64,000 nt of DNA from Coriobacteriales bacterium OH1046 (GCA_004010535.1 RQYE01000009.1:32001-96000); one strand, 5' to 3'; counted from the first letter of the stretch, positions 27,694-37,302 are shown. The notes: generated by a model not told the origin, from the letters alone. Translations and numbers: made by a program.

Positions 27694-27736
27694 TACTATC
27701 ATCAACGTACTGGATACGGGCAGGGAGGCGGACGCG

Positions 27737-28657
27737 GTGGAGTACGACGAGTACGTGCAGTACCGCGAGACCAAGCTGCACGAGCAGCCCGGCTTTCCCT
27801 ACAACACCTACCTCTGCACCATTCCCTTGGATTTCGACCGTGTCGCCCCCCATTGGCACGACCAGATGGAGATCGTCTACATCAAGCGCGGGAGCGGTGC
27901 CGTATCGGTCGATTTCGAGCGGTGCCCAGTGCGCGCGGGCTCGATCGTGGTGGTGCTGCCCGGCGAGATCCATGCCATAGAGGGCGATCCCGGGGTGCGC
28001 ATGGAATATGAGAACGTGATCTTCTCGCTCTCCATGCTCGGCGGAGGCGAGGAGGACGGGTGGTTCAGGGAGAGCATCCTTGGGCCGCTGCATGCGGGCA
28101 CGCTGCGTCCACCACGGCCCCTGCCCGAGGAAAGCGTCCTCTACGAAGAAGCGAAGAGGGCCCTCGATGCCTCGGATGCCGTCTGCACGGACCGGCTGCC
28201 GGGATATTCACTGCTCGTGAAGAGCAACCTCATGCTGCTGCTCCACGCCCTCTACGCCCACCGGCCCGAAGGGTCCCCCACCCCGCATCCCCATCCGACC
28301 GAGCAGCTCAAGGCGGTTCTCGAGGAGATCCGGCTCCACTACGGCGATCCGTTGGGGGTAGGCGATGCCGCGCGCCTCGCCGGCTACAGCGAGGCGCACC
28401 TCATGCGCATCTTCAAGCAGGTGACCGGCCAGACCTTCGTGGGCTACCTCAACGACTACCGGCTCTCGGCGGCGAGCTACTTCCTGAGGAAGACGGATGA
28501 CGCCATAAGCCGCATCGCCCGAAGCTGCGGGTTCGACAATCCCTCGTACTTCATCAGGAGGTTCAAGGCACGTTACGGCGTCACGCCCAGCGCGTACCGC
28601 AAAAGCGCCGGGGATGGCGGCCGCAGCGTCGGGCCGCCGGTCCAAGCGGCATCGTAG
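27737..28657 (+). CDS. AraC-family transcriptional regulator
   Basis: 306 residues from a GTG at 27737 eight bases after AGGGAGG; the TTG start in the track coincides with an operator repeat and is rejected. An N-terminal cupin sensor carries HWHDQMEIVYIKRGSG and AGSIVVVLPGEIH. The C-terminal pair of helix-turn-helix motifs is VGDAARLAGYSEAHLMRIFKQ and ISRIARSCGFDNPSYFIRRFK. It probably senses a sugar and acts on the divergent glycogen phosphorylase promoter, its own promoter, or both. Confidence 0.9.
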   Translation: MEYDEYVQYRETKLHEQPGFPYNTYLCTIPLDFDRVAPHWHDQMEIVYIKRGSGAVSVDFERCPVRAGSIVVVLPGEIHAIEGDPGVRMEYENVIFSLSMLGGGEEDGWFRESILGPLHAGTLRPPRPLPEESVLYEEAKRALDASDAVCTDRLPGYSLLVKSNLMLLLHALYAHRPEGSPTPHPHPTEQLKAVLEEIRLHYGDPLGVGDAARLAGYSEAHLMRIFKQVTGQTFVGYLNDYRLSAASYFLRKTDDAISRIARSCGFDNPSYFIRRFKARYGVTPSAYRKSAGDGGRSVGPPVQAAS

Positions 28658-28690
28658 CAGCAGCATCGCAGAGCACTGGGGCTACCATCC

Positions 28691-29179
28691 CTATCGTGCT
28701 GGTTTTCCGGCAAGGCGGGAGACGATCTCCTCGGCACGCAGGCCGTGGGGGGCGAGTTCGATAGCACGCGGCGGCTCCTCGCCCGGAACGGCCGCCTCGT
28801 CGAGGCGCGTGAGGATAGCGTCCAAGCGCTCGTCGCCGATCTCATCGGCGAACTGCTCGCCCCACTCGATCACGCACACGCCGTCGCTGCCCAGCGCATC
28901 GTAGAGCCCCGTATCCTCCAGCTGGTCGGCATGCTCCAGGCGGTAGAGGTCGAAGTGGTTGAGGTCGAGATCGCGTCCGTGATAGACCATCTGGATGGTG
29001 AAGGTGGGGCTGGTAACAGCCCCCCCGACACCGAGCGCGCGGGCGATGCCCTTGGTGAGCTGGGTCTTCCCGGCACCGAGATCGCCCGTGAGCACGAGCA
29101 CATCGCCGGATTGGAGCTCCCGGCCCAACCGCTCGCCGAGCGCGATGGTCTCCTCGGCCGTATGCGTGATGGCCCTCAC
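28691..29179 (-). CDS. tsaE: TsaE ATPase of the t6A pathway
   Basis: 162 residues from a GTG at 29179 after GGGGGAG; the ATG further upstream is inside the udg gene. The P-loop is GDLGAGKT (residues 32-39), with SPTFTIQMVYHGRDLDLNHFDLYRL and VIEWGEQF characteristic of TsaE. It powers the TsaB-TsaD complex that makes t6A37 on tRNA; its partners are in the fusion at 21002-23389. It is the last gene of the glmS operon and nearly touches udg. Confidence 0.93.
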   Translation of the reverse strand: MRAITHTAEETIALGERLGRELQSGDVLVLTGDLGAGKTQLTKGIARALGVGGAVTSPTFTIQMVYHGRDLDLNHFDLYRLEHADQLEDTGLYDALGSDGVCVIEWGEQFADEIGDERLDAILTRLDEAAVPGEEPPRAIELAPHGLRAEEIVSRLAGKPAR

Positions 29180-29181
29180 GG

Positions 29182-29790
29182 TCACTCCCCCGCCGGATGC
29201 TCGGCCAGCCATGCGCCCAGCATCTGCATGTCGGAGCGCAGATCATCGAGCCAATCGGGATGGTAGATCGTGGCTGCGGGGTGGAACGTGGGCACGACGA
29301 GGAAGTGGCCCGTCCGGTGGAAGCGACCGCGGAGCCTGGTCACGCCCTGGTCGGTCTTCAGGACGAACTGCGTGGCGAAATTGCCCAGACACACGATCAC
29401 GTCCGGCCAGATGCTGCGGATCTGCTCGCGCAGAAACGGTGCGCAGACCTCGATCTCCTCGGGCTTGGGATTGCGGTTGCCCGGAGGACGGCACTTCACG
29501 ACATTGGCGATATAGATGTCCTCCCGGCGCAGACCCGCCTCGGCGAGAAGGCCGTTGAGCTTCTGGCCGGCGGCACCGACGAAGGGCTCCCCTTGCAGAT
29601 CCTCGTTGCGCCCGGGCCCCTCTCCCACGAACACGACGCGCGCATGGGGATTGCCCACTCCGAAGACCAGGTTGGTGCGCGTCTCGCCCAGCGGGCAGAG
29701 ATGGCAATCGCCGACGACGGCACGCACCTCCTCGAGCGTGACCTCGCGGGGGGTTGGTTTGGGATGTCCGGGAATCTGAAGGATGCTCAT
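29182..29790 (-). CDS. Family 4 uracil-DNA glycosylase (iron-sulphur type)
   Basis: 202 residues. Motif 1 reads GEGPGRNEDLQGEPFVG and motif 2 FHPAATIYHP, with cysteines for the 4Fe-4S cluster in CHLCPLGETRT, VVKCRPPGN and EVCAPFL. It removes uracil from DNA as the first step of base-excision repair. It sits 9 bases after alr in the glmS operon and just before tsaE. Confidence 0.93.
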   Translation of the reverse strand: MSILQIPGHPKPTPREVTLEEVRAVVGDCHLCPLGETRTNLVFGVGNPHARVVFVGEGPGRNEDLQGEPFVGAAGQKLNGLLAEAGLRREDIYIANVVKCRPPGNRNPKPEEIEVCAPFLREQIRSIWPDVIVCLGNFATQFVLKTDQGVTRLRGRFHRTGHFLVVPTFHPAATIYHPDWLDDLRSDMQMLGAWLAEHPAGE

Positions 29791-29799
29791 GGGAATGCC

Positions 29800-30960
29800 T
29801 CACACGTAGATCTTCTCGAGACGCAGGCCGAAGTCGCACACGACCTCGTAGTTGATGGTACCGCGTTGGGCGGCGATCTCGTCGGCGGTGATGGTATCCG
29901 CGCCGTCGGAGCCCATGATGGTCACCACGTCGCCCACCTCGATACCCGATACGGGCCGGTAGGCGCGTGCGCTGTTGACGTCCACGGCGAACATGCACTG
30001 ATCCATGCAGATGTTGCCCACCTGACGGCAGCGCATGCCCCTCACCAGCACGGACGTGTTGCCCGAAAGGGTGCGGGAGAGCCCATCGGCATAGCCGATG
30101 GGGATCGTCGCGATCTGGATGTTGCGGCGCGGCACGCGATAATCCATGCCGTAGCTCACCCCATCTCCCACCTCCGGCCAGACCACGCGCGTGACCTTGG
30201 CACGCACGCTCATCGCCGGCTCGAGGTCGATGCGCGGAACGGTGGTATGCGCGGGGTGCAGACCGTAGAGGCCGATGCCCACCCGCACCATGTCGTAGTG
30301 GCACTCGGGATGCAGGATCGTGCCGGGGGTGTTGTCGCAGTGCACGAGGCCCGGATCGAAGGCCGCCTCGCGGAGCGCCCCAACCGCCTCGTCGAAACGT
30401 TTGAGCTGGAGCGTGAAATCCCAATCCGAGACCACATCGGCCGTGGCGAAGTGCGTGAACGTGCCCGCGCACTCCAACCCGCGGTGGAAGTCGAAGAAGG
30501 AGCGCAGGTCGCATACCTCGCTCCATGAGACGCCCGTACGCGTCATACCCGTGTCGATGGCCAGATGGTAGCGACCGATCTTATCGGCGGATGCAGCAGC
30601 CTCACCGAAGGCGAGTGCGAAATCGCCGGTGGAGACCGAGGGCATGAGATCGTACTCCACGAGCACATCGACGCTCTCAACGGGAGGCTCGGAGAGAACG
30701 AGGATGGGGGCGGTGATACCGCCCGCCCGCAGCTCGACGCCCTCATCGACCGTGGAGACGGCCAGCTGGTCGGCACCGGCGGAGAGCATGGCCTGAGCAC
30801 ACGGAATGGCACCGTGACCGTAGGCATCGGCCTTGACGACGGCCATGAGCCTCACGCCGCGTGCGAGGAGCGACTTGAAAGCACGGGTATTGCGTCGAAG
30901 CGCGGCGAGGTCGATCTCGACCCATGCCCACCGCGTCTGGGGAGCTTCCGCTTTCGCCAT
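29800..30960 (-). CDS. alr: Alanine racemase
   Basis: 386 residues from the ATG at 30960 with GGAGGACGG upstream; the longer track start is not used. The PLP lysine is K43 in AVVKADAYGHG and the catalytic tyrosine lies in GVSYGMDYR, with NICMDQCMF near the C-terminus. It supplies D-alanine for peptidoglycan. It follows the nnr gene by 17 bases. Confidence 0.95.
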   Translation of the reverse strand: MAKAEAPQTRWAWVEIDLAALRRNTRAFKSLLARGVRLMAVVKADAYGHGAIPCAQAMLSAGADQLAVSTVDEGVELRAGGITAPILVLSEPPVESVDVLVEYDLMPSVSTGDFALAFGEAAASADKIGRYHLAIDTGMTRTGVSWSEVCDLRSFFDFHRGLECAGTFTHFATADVVSDWDFTLQLKRFDEAVGALREAAFDPGLVHCDNTPGTILHPECHYDMVRVGIGLYGLHPAHTTVPRIDLEPAMSVRAKVTRVVWPEVGDGVSYGMDYRVPRRNIQIATIPIGYADGLSRTLSGNTSVLVRGMRCRQVGNICMDQCMFAVDVNSARAYRPVSGIEVGDVVTIMGSDGADTITADEIAAQRGTINYEVVCDFGLRLEKIYV

Positions 30961-30977
30961 CTCCGTCCTCCTCGTCC

Positions 30978-32594
30978 CTACTCGCCATCCTGCATCAGGG
31001 CATCGGGATAGTAGCAATGCTCCTCGATGGCATCGGTCGCCGAGCCGAGGGCATCGACGATATCGGTGGCCATCACGCCGCGCGAGCCGTAGCGCTCGGC
31101 CGCGATGGATCCGGCATAGCCGTGGATCTCGCAGGCCAGCGCGCAAAGGAGCGGCAGGTTGCCGATCTCGCCGCCCTTCTGGGCGAGCAGGGACGCGATG
31201 ACGCCTCCCAAGACATCGCCCGAGCCTGCGGTGGCAAGCGCCGCAGGACCCGGCTTGGGGAGGATGGCCTGCCCGACGCCCACGCAGCCCGTGGCGGAGC
31301 CCTTGGCCACGATGACAAGCTCGGTGCCGCCGTTCGACCAGATGATACGGCGTGCAGCGCTGAGCTGGCCCACAAGGGAATCGGGGGGGTTCTCCATACC
31401 CACCAGACGGCCGAGCTCGCCGCGATGCGGAGTCAGAACGAGCGGATAGGCGCGACGGGTGAGCTCGGGATATTCGTCGAGCTTACCCGACACGACATGC
31501 GCGAGGCTGTTCAAGCCGTCGGCATCGATGACGAGCGGGGCCTCCGAGTTGAGCAGCGCCGAGATCACGGCATCCGTACCCGCAGAAGTGCGCATGCCCG
31601 GTCCGACGAGCGTGGCGGTATTGCCTGCGGCGAGTTTGGCGATGCGCTCGGCGGCAGCGGCGGAGAAGGTGCCGTCCGCATCGCACGGGAGCCCCACCAC
31701 GGGGATCTCGAGTAGGTGGGTCTGGGCGAGCGCCGCGATCGATTCGGGGACGGCCAGGGTGACATAGCCGGCACCGGCGCGGGCGGCAGCCCTCGCTGCC
31801 ATGATGGGGGCACCGGGGAAGCGCGTGGAGCCGCCTACCACAAGCACCGATCCGCGCGAGAACTTATCGACGGCAGCGCTCGGTTCGACGAGCACATCGA
31901 GGTAGTCGTCGAGCTCGGCACGCCAGGCAACGGGGTCGGCGTCGACGACGAGCTGCCCGGTCTGCTCGGCGAGCGGCGCCACCACGATCTGCCCGCACAC
32001 GTCGCGGCCGCGGTCGGCAAGCAGGCCCGGCTTCAGGGCGAGCATGGTCACGGTGAGATCGGCGACCACGCAGGCTCCGGGTGCAGCGCCGGTTTGGGCG
32101 GAGAGGCCGCTCGGCACATCCACGGCGACCACGCGGGCACCGGAGGCATTCAGGCAGTCGATCCAGATGTCGAAGGGCGTACGGGGCTCTCCATCGAAAC
32201 CGGTGCCCAGCATGCAATCCAAGACCACATCGGTCTTATCGAGCAGGGCTTCGAGCTCGGGGCGCGAGGGACCGATGACGATGGGGACGCCGGCATTCAC
32301 CGCAGCCTGTGCGACCACGCGGGCAAGATCCCCGCGCAAGTCGCCGGGGTCGACCGGCGTCACCACCTGGACCGCTCTGCCCTTCGATTTGAGCGTCTCC
32401 GCAGCAACCCAGCCGTCGCCGCCGTTGTTGCCCGTGCCTGCGAGCACGACGATGGTCTCGGCGTCGGGAAGCGCCATGACCTCCTGCGCGGCTGCATAGC
32501 CCGCACGATGCATGAGCTCGGAGACGCTTACGCCGAGGCGGGTGAGCGCAACTTCGACGCGCTTCGCATCTTCTACGTTCAAGATCGGCTGCAT
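30978..32594 (-). CDS. nnr: Bifunctional NAD(P)H-hydrate repair enzyme (epimerase plus ADP-dependent dehydratase)
   Basis: 538 residues beginning MQPILNVEDAKRVE with CAGGAGG upstream of 32594. The N-terminal YjeF_N epimerase domain (about 1-215) shows VVLAGTGNNGGDGW, and the C-terminal carbohydrate-kinase-like dehydratase domain (about 225-538) shows VGPGMRTSAGTDAV, LTPHRGELGRL and ATAGSGDVLGGVIA. Together they convert damaged NAD(P)H hydrates back to NAD(P)H. It starts one base after the acpS stop. Confidence 0.95.
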   Translation of the reverse strand: MQPILNVEDAKRVEVALTRLGVSVSELMHRAGYAAAQEVMALPDAETIVVLAGTGNNGGDGWVAAETLKSKGRAVQVVTPVDPGDLRGDLARVVAQAAVNAGVPIVIGPSRPELEALLDKTDVVLDCMLGTGFDGEPRTPFDIWIDCLNASGARVVAVDVPSGLSAQTGAAPGACVVADLTVTMLALKPGLLADRGRDVCGQIVVAPLAEQTGQLVVDADPVAWRAELDDYLDVLVEPSAAVDKFSRGSVLVVGGSTRFPGAPIMAARAAARAGAGYVTLAVPESIAALAQTHLLEIPVVGLPCDADGTFSAAAAERIAKLAAGNTATLVGPGMRTSAGTDAVISALLNSEAPLVIDADGLNSLAHVVSGKLDEYPELTRRAYPLVLTPHRGELGRLVGMENPPDSLVGQLSAARRIIWSNGGTELVIVAKGSATGCVGVGQAILPKPGPAALATAGSGDVLGGVIASLLAQKGGEIGNLPLLCALACEIHGYAGSIAAERYGSRGVMATDIVDALGSATDAIEEHCYYPDALMQDGE

Positions 32595-32595
32595 C

Positions 32596-33120
32596 CTAGA
32601 CCTCCTGAAACGATTGCGTTTCCTGGACGATGAGCTCGCTCTGCAAACGCTCGAGCTCATCGATGATCGAGCGGGCCTTCTTGAACGATGCCACAAGCTC
32701 GGCGGCGGCATCGGCCTTCCCATCCTGCTCGGGACGGACCTCGTCGGTCACGCACACGGCGTTGGCAACCGCCACATCATGGGTATGCGAGAGCGAGAGG
32801 GCGATCTCGCGCACGCCCTGCTCGGCGGCGATCTCGGCAGCGCGGCCTTTGAGGACGGCGAAGGGACGGCCGTTCTCGGTGCGGCCGACCGACACGTCGA
32901 GCAGGCCCACACCGTTCCCGAAACCGCAGCCCAGCGCCTTGAGGATAGCCTCATGGGCGGCGAAGCGGGCAGCGAAGTGCTCGGCGGGCCGCGCGCAGCG
33001 CTTGCAATAGGAACGCTCCTCGGATGTGAAGACGCGCTCGATGAAGCGGGGGTTGGTAGCGAGCACGCGCCGCATGCGCGCGATCTCGAGCATATCGACA
33101 CCGATTCCTGCGAGCTGCAT
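32596..33120 (-). CDS. acpS: Holo-[acyl-carrier-protein] synthase with a C-terminal extension
   Basis: 174 residues, about 50 longer than the usual 120-125. The core has D9 in GIGVDMLEI and the second metal/CoA motif HFAARFAAHEAILKALG, where the usual lysine of the KEA motif is His56. The end of the core, IALSLSHTHDVAVANAV, is standard. The extra C-terminus (from about 127) is charged and helical (VASFKKARSIIDELERLQ), a short coiled coil. It transfers phosphopantetheine from CoA to acyl carrier protein. It starts two bases after glmS ends. Confidence 0.9.
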   Translation of the reverse strand: MQLAGIGVDMLEIARMRRVLATNPRFIERVFTSEERSYCKRCARPAEHFAARFAAHEAILKALGCGFGNGVGLLDVSVGRTENGRPFAVLKGRAAEIAAEQGVREIALSLSHTHDVAVANAVCVTDEVRPEQDGKADAAAELVASFKKARSIIDELERLQSELIVQETQSFQEV

Positions 33121-33122
33121 GG

Positions 33123-34973
33123 CTACTCCACCGTGACCGATTTGGCGAGATTGCGCGGCTTGTCGACATCGCGGCCTCGGGACAGGGCCACGAAGCGGGC
33201 GAGGATCTGCAGGTGCACGATGGCGACCACGGGCACGAGCAGCTCGTCGGGCAGCGGGGGGACCCAGAGCACATGCTCCACCTGCGATGCCACGCCCTCA
33301 TCGCCGTCGGTTGCCACGGCGATCACATGCGCGCCGCGCGCGATGCACTCCTGGATGTTGGAGACGGTCTTATCGTGCCAGCGGTCTGCGGGCACGATGG
33401 CGACCACGGGGAAACCCGGCTCGATGAGGGCGATGGGGCCGTGCTTCATCTCGCCGGCCGGATAGCCCTCGGCATGCAGGTAGCTGATCTCCTTGATCTT
33501 GAGAGCACCCTCGAGCGCCGTGGTCGCGTTCACGCCGCGGCCGAGATAGAGCGAGGAGGAATAACGGCGGAAGAGCGCCGAGGCCTGCTTGTCCTGCCAG
33601 CTTCGGCGAAAGATCTCGCGGATGGCATCGGGAAGAAGGCGCAGATCGTGGTAGTGCCGGGCGATGCCGTTCTGATCCATGGCCCCGTTGGCGCGGGCGA
33701 GCACGAGGGCGAGCAGGGCGCAGGCGACAAGCTGGGCGGTATAGGCTTTGGTCGAGGCCACGCAGACCTCGGGGCCGGCCTGCACGTAGAGCACGCCATC
33801 GGCCTCGCGCGCGGCCGTGGAGCCGAGCACGTTGGTGACGGCGAACACATGGCAGCCGAGGGCCTTCATGCGCCGCGCCGCAGCAAGGGTGTCGGCCGTC
33901 TCGCCCGACTGGGTGACGATCACGCACAGGGTGTTGGGCGTGACGAGCACCTCCGGCTCGTAGTTGAATTCAGAGGCATATGCCCACGTCGTGGGTACTT
34001 TTGCCCAGCTCTCGATCATGGTGCGGGCAATCTGGCACACGTGGCTCGAGGTGCCGCACGCGATGAGGAACACGCGGTCGATGGCCGCGAGCTCCTCGCG
34101 CGAGAGATGCAGCTCGTCGAGTTTGATGCCCTGATCGCCCAAGCGGTCGTGGAGCAGGCGCTCGAGGGCCTCGGGCTGCTCGGAGATCTCCTTCTCCATG
34201 AAGTCGGCGTAGCCGCCGAGCGTTGCCGCACTGGCATCCCAGTCGATGTCGATGGCGGCGGGGTTGCGCACCACGTCGCCCGCCTCGTCGTAGACGGTGA
34301 CGGTTCCATTGGGCTCGAGCAGGGCGGATTGGCCGTTCGCAAGCTGGGTGACGTGGCTCGTTATGCTCGCGAGCGGCATGACGTCGGATGCGGCATAGGC
34401 GCCGTCGACCGTCGAGGCGACGACGAGCGGAGACCCGTTGCGCGCGATCGCGATCTGGCCGGGAGCGTCGGAGCAGATGCAGGCGATGGCCCACGAGCCC
34501 TTGAGACGCGAGCAGGCATTGCGCAGCGCCGCGACCAGATCGCCCTTGCGGGGACCTTTCCAGGCATCCTCCACGAGATGGGCGATGACCTCGGTGTCGG
34601 TTTCGGAGGAGAACTCGTGGCCGGCTGCCATGAGCTGGGCCTTGAGCTCGCGGAAGTTCTCGATGATACCGTTGTGGACCACCGCGATGCGTTCCGAGCA
34701 ATCGCGATGCGGATGAGCGTTCCTATCGCTGGGCGCCCCATGCGTCGCCCAGCGCGTGTGGGCGATGCCCGAGGTGCCCACCGGATTGGCGACCTTGCAG
34801 CGCTCGACGAGCGCGGAAACCCTGCCCGCACACTTCACGCCGTGCAGCGCGCCATCGGGGGAGAGGACCTCGAGACCCGCCGAATCGTATCCGCGGTACT
34901 CGAGGGTCTGAAGTCCCTTCAAAAGGAAGGGCGACGCCTGATTCGCACCGGTATAGCCTACGATACCGCACAT
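33123..34973 (-). CDS. glmS: Glutamine-fructose-6-phosphate aminotransferase
   Basis: 616 residues. The N-terminal Ntn-hydrolase domain begins MCGIVGYTG with the catalytic Cys2; two SIS sugar-isomerase domains follow (for example ACGTSSHVCQIARTMIE and GRGVNATTALEGALKIKE) and the C-terminal tail ends PRNLAKSVTVE. It makes glucosamine-6-phosphate, the entry to peptidoglycan amino sugars. It leads the operon glmS-acpS-nnr-alr-udg-tsaE. No glmS ribozyme-like leader was recognised in the 121 bases upstream. Confidence 0.97.
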   Translation of the reverse strand: MCGIVGYTGANQASPFLLKGLQTLEYRGYDSAGLEVLSPDGALHGVKCAGRVSALVERCKVANPVGTSGIAHTRWATHGAPSDRNAHPHRDCSERIAVVHNGIIENFRELKAQLMAAGHEFSSETDTEVIAHLVEDAWKGPRKGDLVAALRNACSRLKGSWAIACICSDAPGQIAIARNGSPLVVASTVDGAYAASDVMPLASITSHVTQLANGQSALLEPNGTVTVYDEAGDVVRNPAAIDIDWDASAATLGGYADFMEKEISEQPEALERLLHDRLGDQGIKLDELHLSREELAAIDRVFLIACGTSSHVCQIARTMIESWAKVPTTWAYASEFNYEPEVLVTPNTLCVIVTQSGETADTLAAARRMKALGCHVFAVTNVLGSTAAREADGVLYVQAGPEVCVASTKAYTAQLVACALLALVLARANGAMDQNGIARHYHDLRLLPDAIREIFRRSWQDKQASALFRRYSSSLYLGRGVNATTALEGALKIKEISYLHAEGYPAGEMKHGPIALIEPGFPVVAIVPADRWHDKTVSNIQECIARGAHVIAVATDGDEGVASQVEHVLWVPPLPDELLVPVVAIVHLQILARFVALSRGRDVDKPRNLAKSVTVE

Positions 34974-35094
34974 GCCATCTCCCTTTGAGCTGCGTTGACC
35001 CGTCTATTCTAACCCATCGGGAGATCATGATGGCCGCTGGGACGATGTCCACACGACACGGGCACGTCCGTATCGGCAGCTGCGAATATGCGGA

Positions 35095-35853
35095 CTAGAG
35101 CAGCGTCACCTGCGTTGCAGCGCAATCGGAGACGAAGACCGCAGAGGATCCGCCATCCGAGACGACCATATCCACCTGCGAGAGCCCGCATATGGGGAAT
35201 GTCGAGTGGCGATCCTCCTTATCCGAGTCCATGAGGACGATCTTCTCGTCGGATTGGTTGAGCACGGCACGCTTGAATACCGCCTGATCGTCGAGACCGC
35301 AGGAGAAGCCGCGTCCGCGCTCGTAGCCGGTAACGCCGAGATACACCTGATCGAAGGAGAGGGAATCGACTGCCTCGATGGAGGTCCCGCCCGAGGTGCA
35401 CATCGAATGCCGATTGAGCTTGCCGCCCACGAGCATGGTCTCGACGAGCTCGAGGCGCGCAAGCTCAACCGCCACGGTGAGCGAATTGGTGAAGACGAGC
35501 AGGTGGATATCGGGCATGGCTTGGGCGAGCGCCGTCGTCGTGCTCCCGGAATCGAAGAAGACCACGGTATCGGGATGGAGGAGCTCCGCCGCCTTGCGCG
35601 CGATGGCGTGCTTGGCGGGGGCGTTCCTGCTCACACGACGCGAGAACAGATCGTCGGTGCCCACGGCGAAGCCCACGGATTTGGCGCCGCCATGCACGCG
35701 TACGATACGGCGCGCCTCGTCGAGCGTCTTGAGGTCGGTACGCAAGGTCATCTCGCTCACATCGGGAAACGTACGCTTAAGATGCGCGAAGCTCACGCTC
35801 CCCTCGGAATTGATGAGATCGACGATGCGCTCGCGGCGCTCCTCCATAACCAT
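35095..35853 (-). CDS. DeoR/GlpR-family transcriptional regulator
   Basis: 252 residues. The N-terminal winged helix contains RRERIVDLINSEGSVSFAHL and the DeoR signature VSEMTLRTDLKTLDEARRIVRVHGGA. The sugar-phosphate-sensing domain has FFDSGSTTTALAQAM and the VFTNSLTVAVELA block. It is encoded 15 bases after the SorE-like dehydrogenase and close to the divergent EIICBA gene. It probably represses both by binding the dyads at 37179-37191 and/or 37304-37348. Confidence 0.92.
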   Translation of the reverse strand: MVMEERRERIVDLINSEGSVSFAHLKRTFPDVSEMTLRTDLKTLDEARRIVRVHGGAKSVGFAVGTDDLFSRRVSRNAPAKHAIARKAAELLHPDTVVFFDSGSTTTALAQAMPDIHLLVFTNSLTVAVELARLELVETMLVGGKLNRHSMCTSGGTSIEAVDSLSFDQVYLGVTGYERGRGFSCGLDDQAVFKRAVLNQSDEKIVLMDSDKEDRHSTFPICGLSQVDMVVSDGGSSAVFVSDCAATQVTLL

Positions 35854-35868
35854 GGCTGTCCCGAATCC

Positions 35869-37134
35869 CTACGATCGCGCCCAATGCTCGAGCAGATAGC
35901 GCTCGGCGGCAGGCGACCAAAGCCCGTTGCTGCCATCGATGATATCAGCAAGCTCCGCGAAGCGCACGTCCTCGGCCGCATGGTCGCGCAGCTCATCGAG
36001 GGCGATAAGCGGCAGCTCGATATGGGTGTAGATGAGCTTCTTGCCACCGGGGATCTTGGGCAGGTTGCAGGTGGCCTCCGCAGCGGCGTCGAGGCCCCCG
36101 ATGTGGGTGACCATGACCGCCGGATCGATCCGCCCGGCGGCCGTGAGCTCGAGCGACTCGATCATATCGGCGGTGTTGCCGCCTGTGGTGCCCATGACGT
36201 GCGTCGAATTGTAGTGGATATCGTAGAAGTTGATGGGGGCCTTGAAAGCGGTGTCGGTGGGGCCGGCGAAGAAGTTGAGGCAGCCATCGCGGCCGAGCAC
36301 GTCGCTCGACTGCTCGATGACGGCGGCGACGGGAGCATAGCACAGCACGTCGTCATAGCCCGCACCGCCCGTGAGCGAGCGCAGGTAGGCGACGGGGTCG
36401 TCCATGGTGCCGGTGTTCACGAAATGCAGGTCGATGCCGGTCTCGTCCTTGACTTTCTCGGGCGGGAAGAGCGACGCCGCGCGGTCGAGGCGTTCCTGGT
36501 TGATATCGGTGACGGTGATGAGGCCGGGTCTGCGGTCGCGGTGCAGCGCGTAGGTGAGCGCGCCCAGACCCATCGGGCCGGCACCCGCCATGATGGCGAG
36601 GTTCCCGCCCGCGCGGATGCCCATCTCATGGGTGTAGACGCCCATCTTGGTATGGTAGGCGGCATTGAGGGCGCCGATCGAGCAGGACAGGGGCTCCGCG
36701 AGGGACGCTTGGTAGTAGGCCTCGCCCTCGAAGACCAGGAAGCTGTCCGTGGCGAAGATCTCCTGGGGCAGGATGCAATAGGTGGAATCGCCGCCGCAGA
36801 ACTCGTAGGAATACCCGGGAGACGCCATCGAGCCCTTGTAGTTGATCGCAGGCTGGATGGTGAACTTCTGGCCGGGACGGTAGAGGTCGGCGTACTTGGC
36901 GCCCACCTCGACGATATCGCCCGCGAACTCGTGCCCGCAGATGACGGGGTGCTCGGCCACATCGGCCGGGACGCGCTTGTGATCGACGCCCAGCGTGGCC
37001 ATCTTGTACGTCGACATGCAGATCGAATCGGAAACCACCTTGACGAGCATCTCGTCGTCCTTGATGGGGGGCAGCTCGAACTCGTCGAGTCTCAGATCCA
37101 TCGCCGCGTGGAGCCTGACCGCCTTCGTCCTCAT
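35869..37134 (-). CDS. Zinc-type medium-chain dehydrogenase, L-sorbose-1-phosphate reductase-like
   Basis: 421 residues from the ATG at 37134 with AAAGGAAG upstream. The sequence KDDEMLVKVVSDSICMSTYK, HPVICGHEFAGDIVEVG and FTIQPAINYKGSMASPGYSY resembles SorE, which reduces L-sorbose-1-phosphate to glucitol-6-phosphate. The nucleotide loop is MAGAGPMGLGALTYA. It pairs with a divergent mannitol-type PTS, and no mannitol-1-phosphate dehydrogenase is present. A ketose- or polyol-phosphate redox step is therefore likely. The SorE assignment is from recalled family sequence and should be treated as probable. Confidence 0.8.
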   Translation of the reverse strand: MRTKAVRLHAAMDLRLDEFELPPIKDDEMLVKVVSDSICMSTYKMATLGVDHKRVPADVAEHPVICGHEFAGDIVEVGAKYADLYRPGQKFTIQPAINYKGSMASPGYSYEFCGGDSTYCILPQEIFATDSFLVFEGEAYYQASLAEPLSCSIGALNAAYHTKMGVYTHEMGIRAGGNLAIMAGAGPMGLGALTYALHRDRRPGLITVTDINQERLDRAASLFPPEKVKDETGIDLHFVNTGTMDDPVAYLRSLTGGAGYDDVLCYAPVAAVIEQSSDVLGRDGCLNFFAGPTDTAFKAPINFYDIHYNSTHVMGTTGGNTADMIESLELTAAGRIDPAVMVTHIGGLDAAAEATCNLPKIPGGKKLIYTHIELPLIALDELRDHAAEDVRFAELADIIDGSNGLWSPAAERYLLEHWARS

Positions 37135-37178
37135 AGCGCTTCCTTTCGACAAGAGCTGTTAATCCAATGCTAGTTGAC

Positions 37179-37210
37179 TGTTATTCTAACAATTCATACC
37201 CTCCTGTCAA
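37179..37210 (-). promoter_or_regulatory. Promoter and dyad operator for the dehydrogenase-DeoR operon
   Basis: On the minus strand TTGACA (37205-37210) and TAGAAT (37183-37188) are 16 bases apart. The perfect dyad TGTTA-TTC-TAACA (37179-37191) covers the -10, as a repressor site would. The position is 45-76 bases before the start codon. Confidence 0.65.
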
Positions 37211-37302
37211 CGTTCGGGGAATATTTTCCACATTTGCAGAAAATATCAGTTAAAAACACTTGTTTTCCATATCGTCTCGAGTATAATCCAGAGCAACGTC
37301 AA

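Noticed and set aside
34974-35094. glmS ribozyme or riboswitch leader
   Set aside because: Only 121 bases lie upstream of glmS and the ribozyme core was not recognised.
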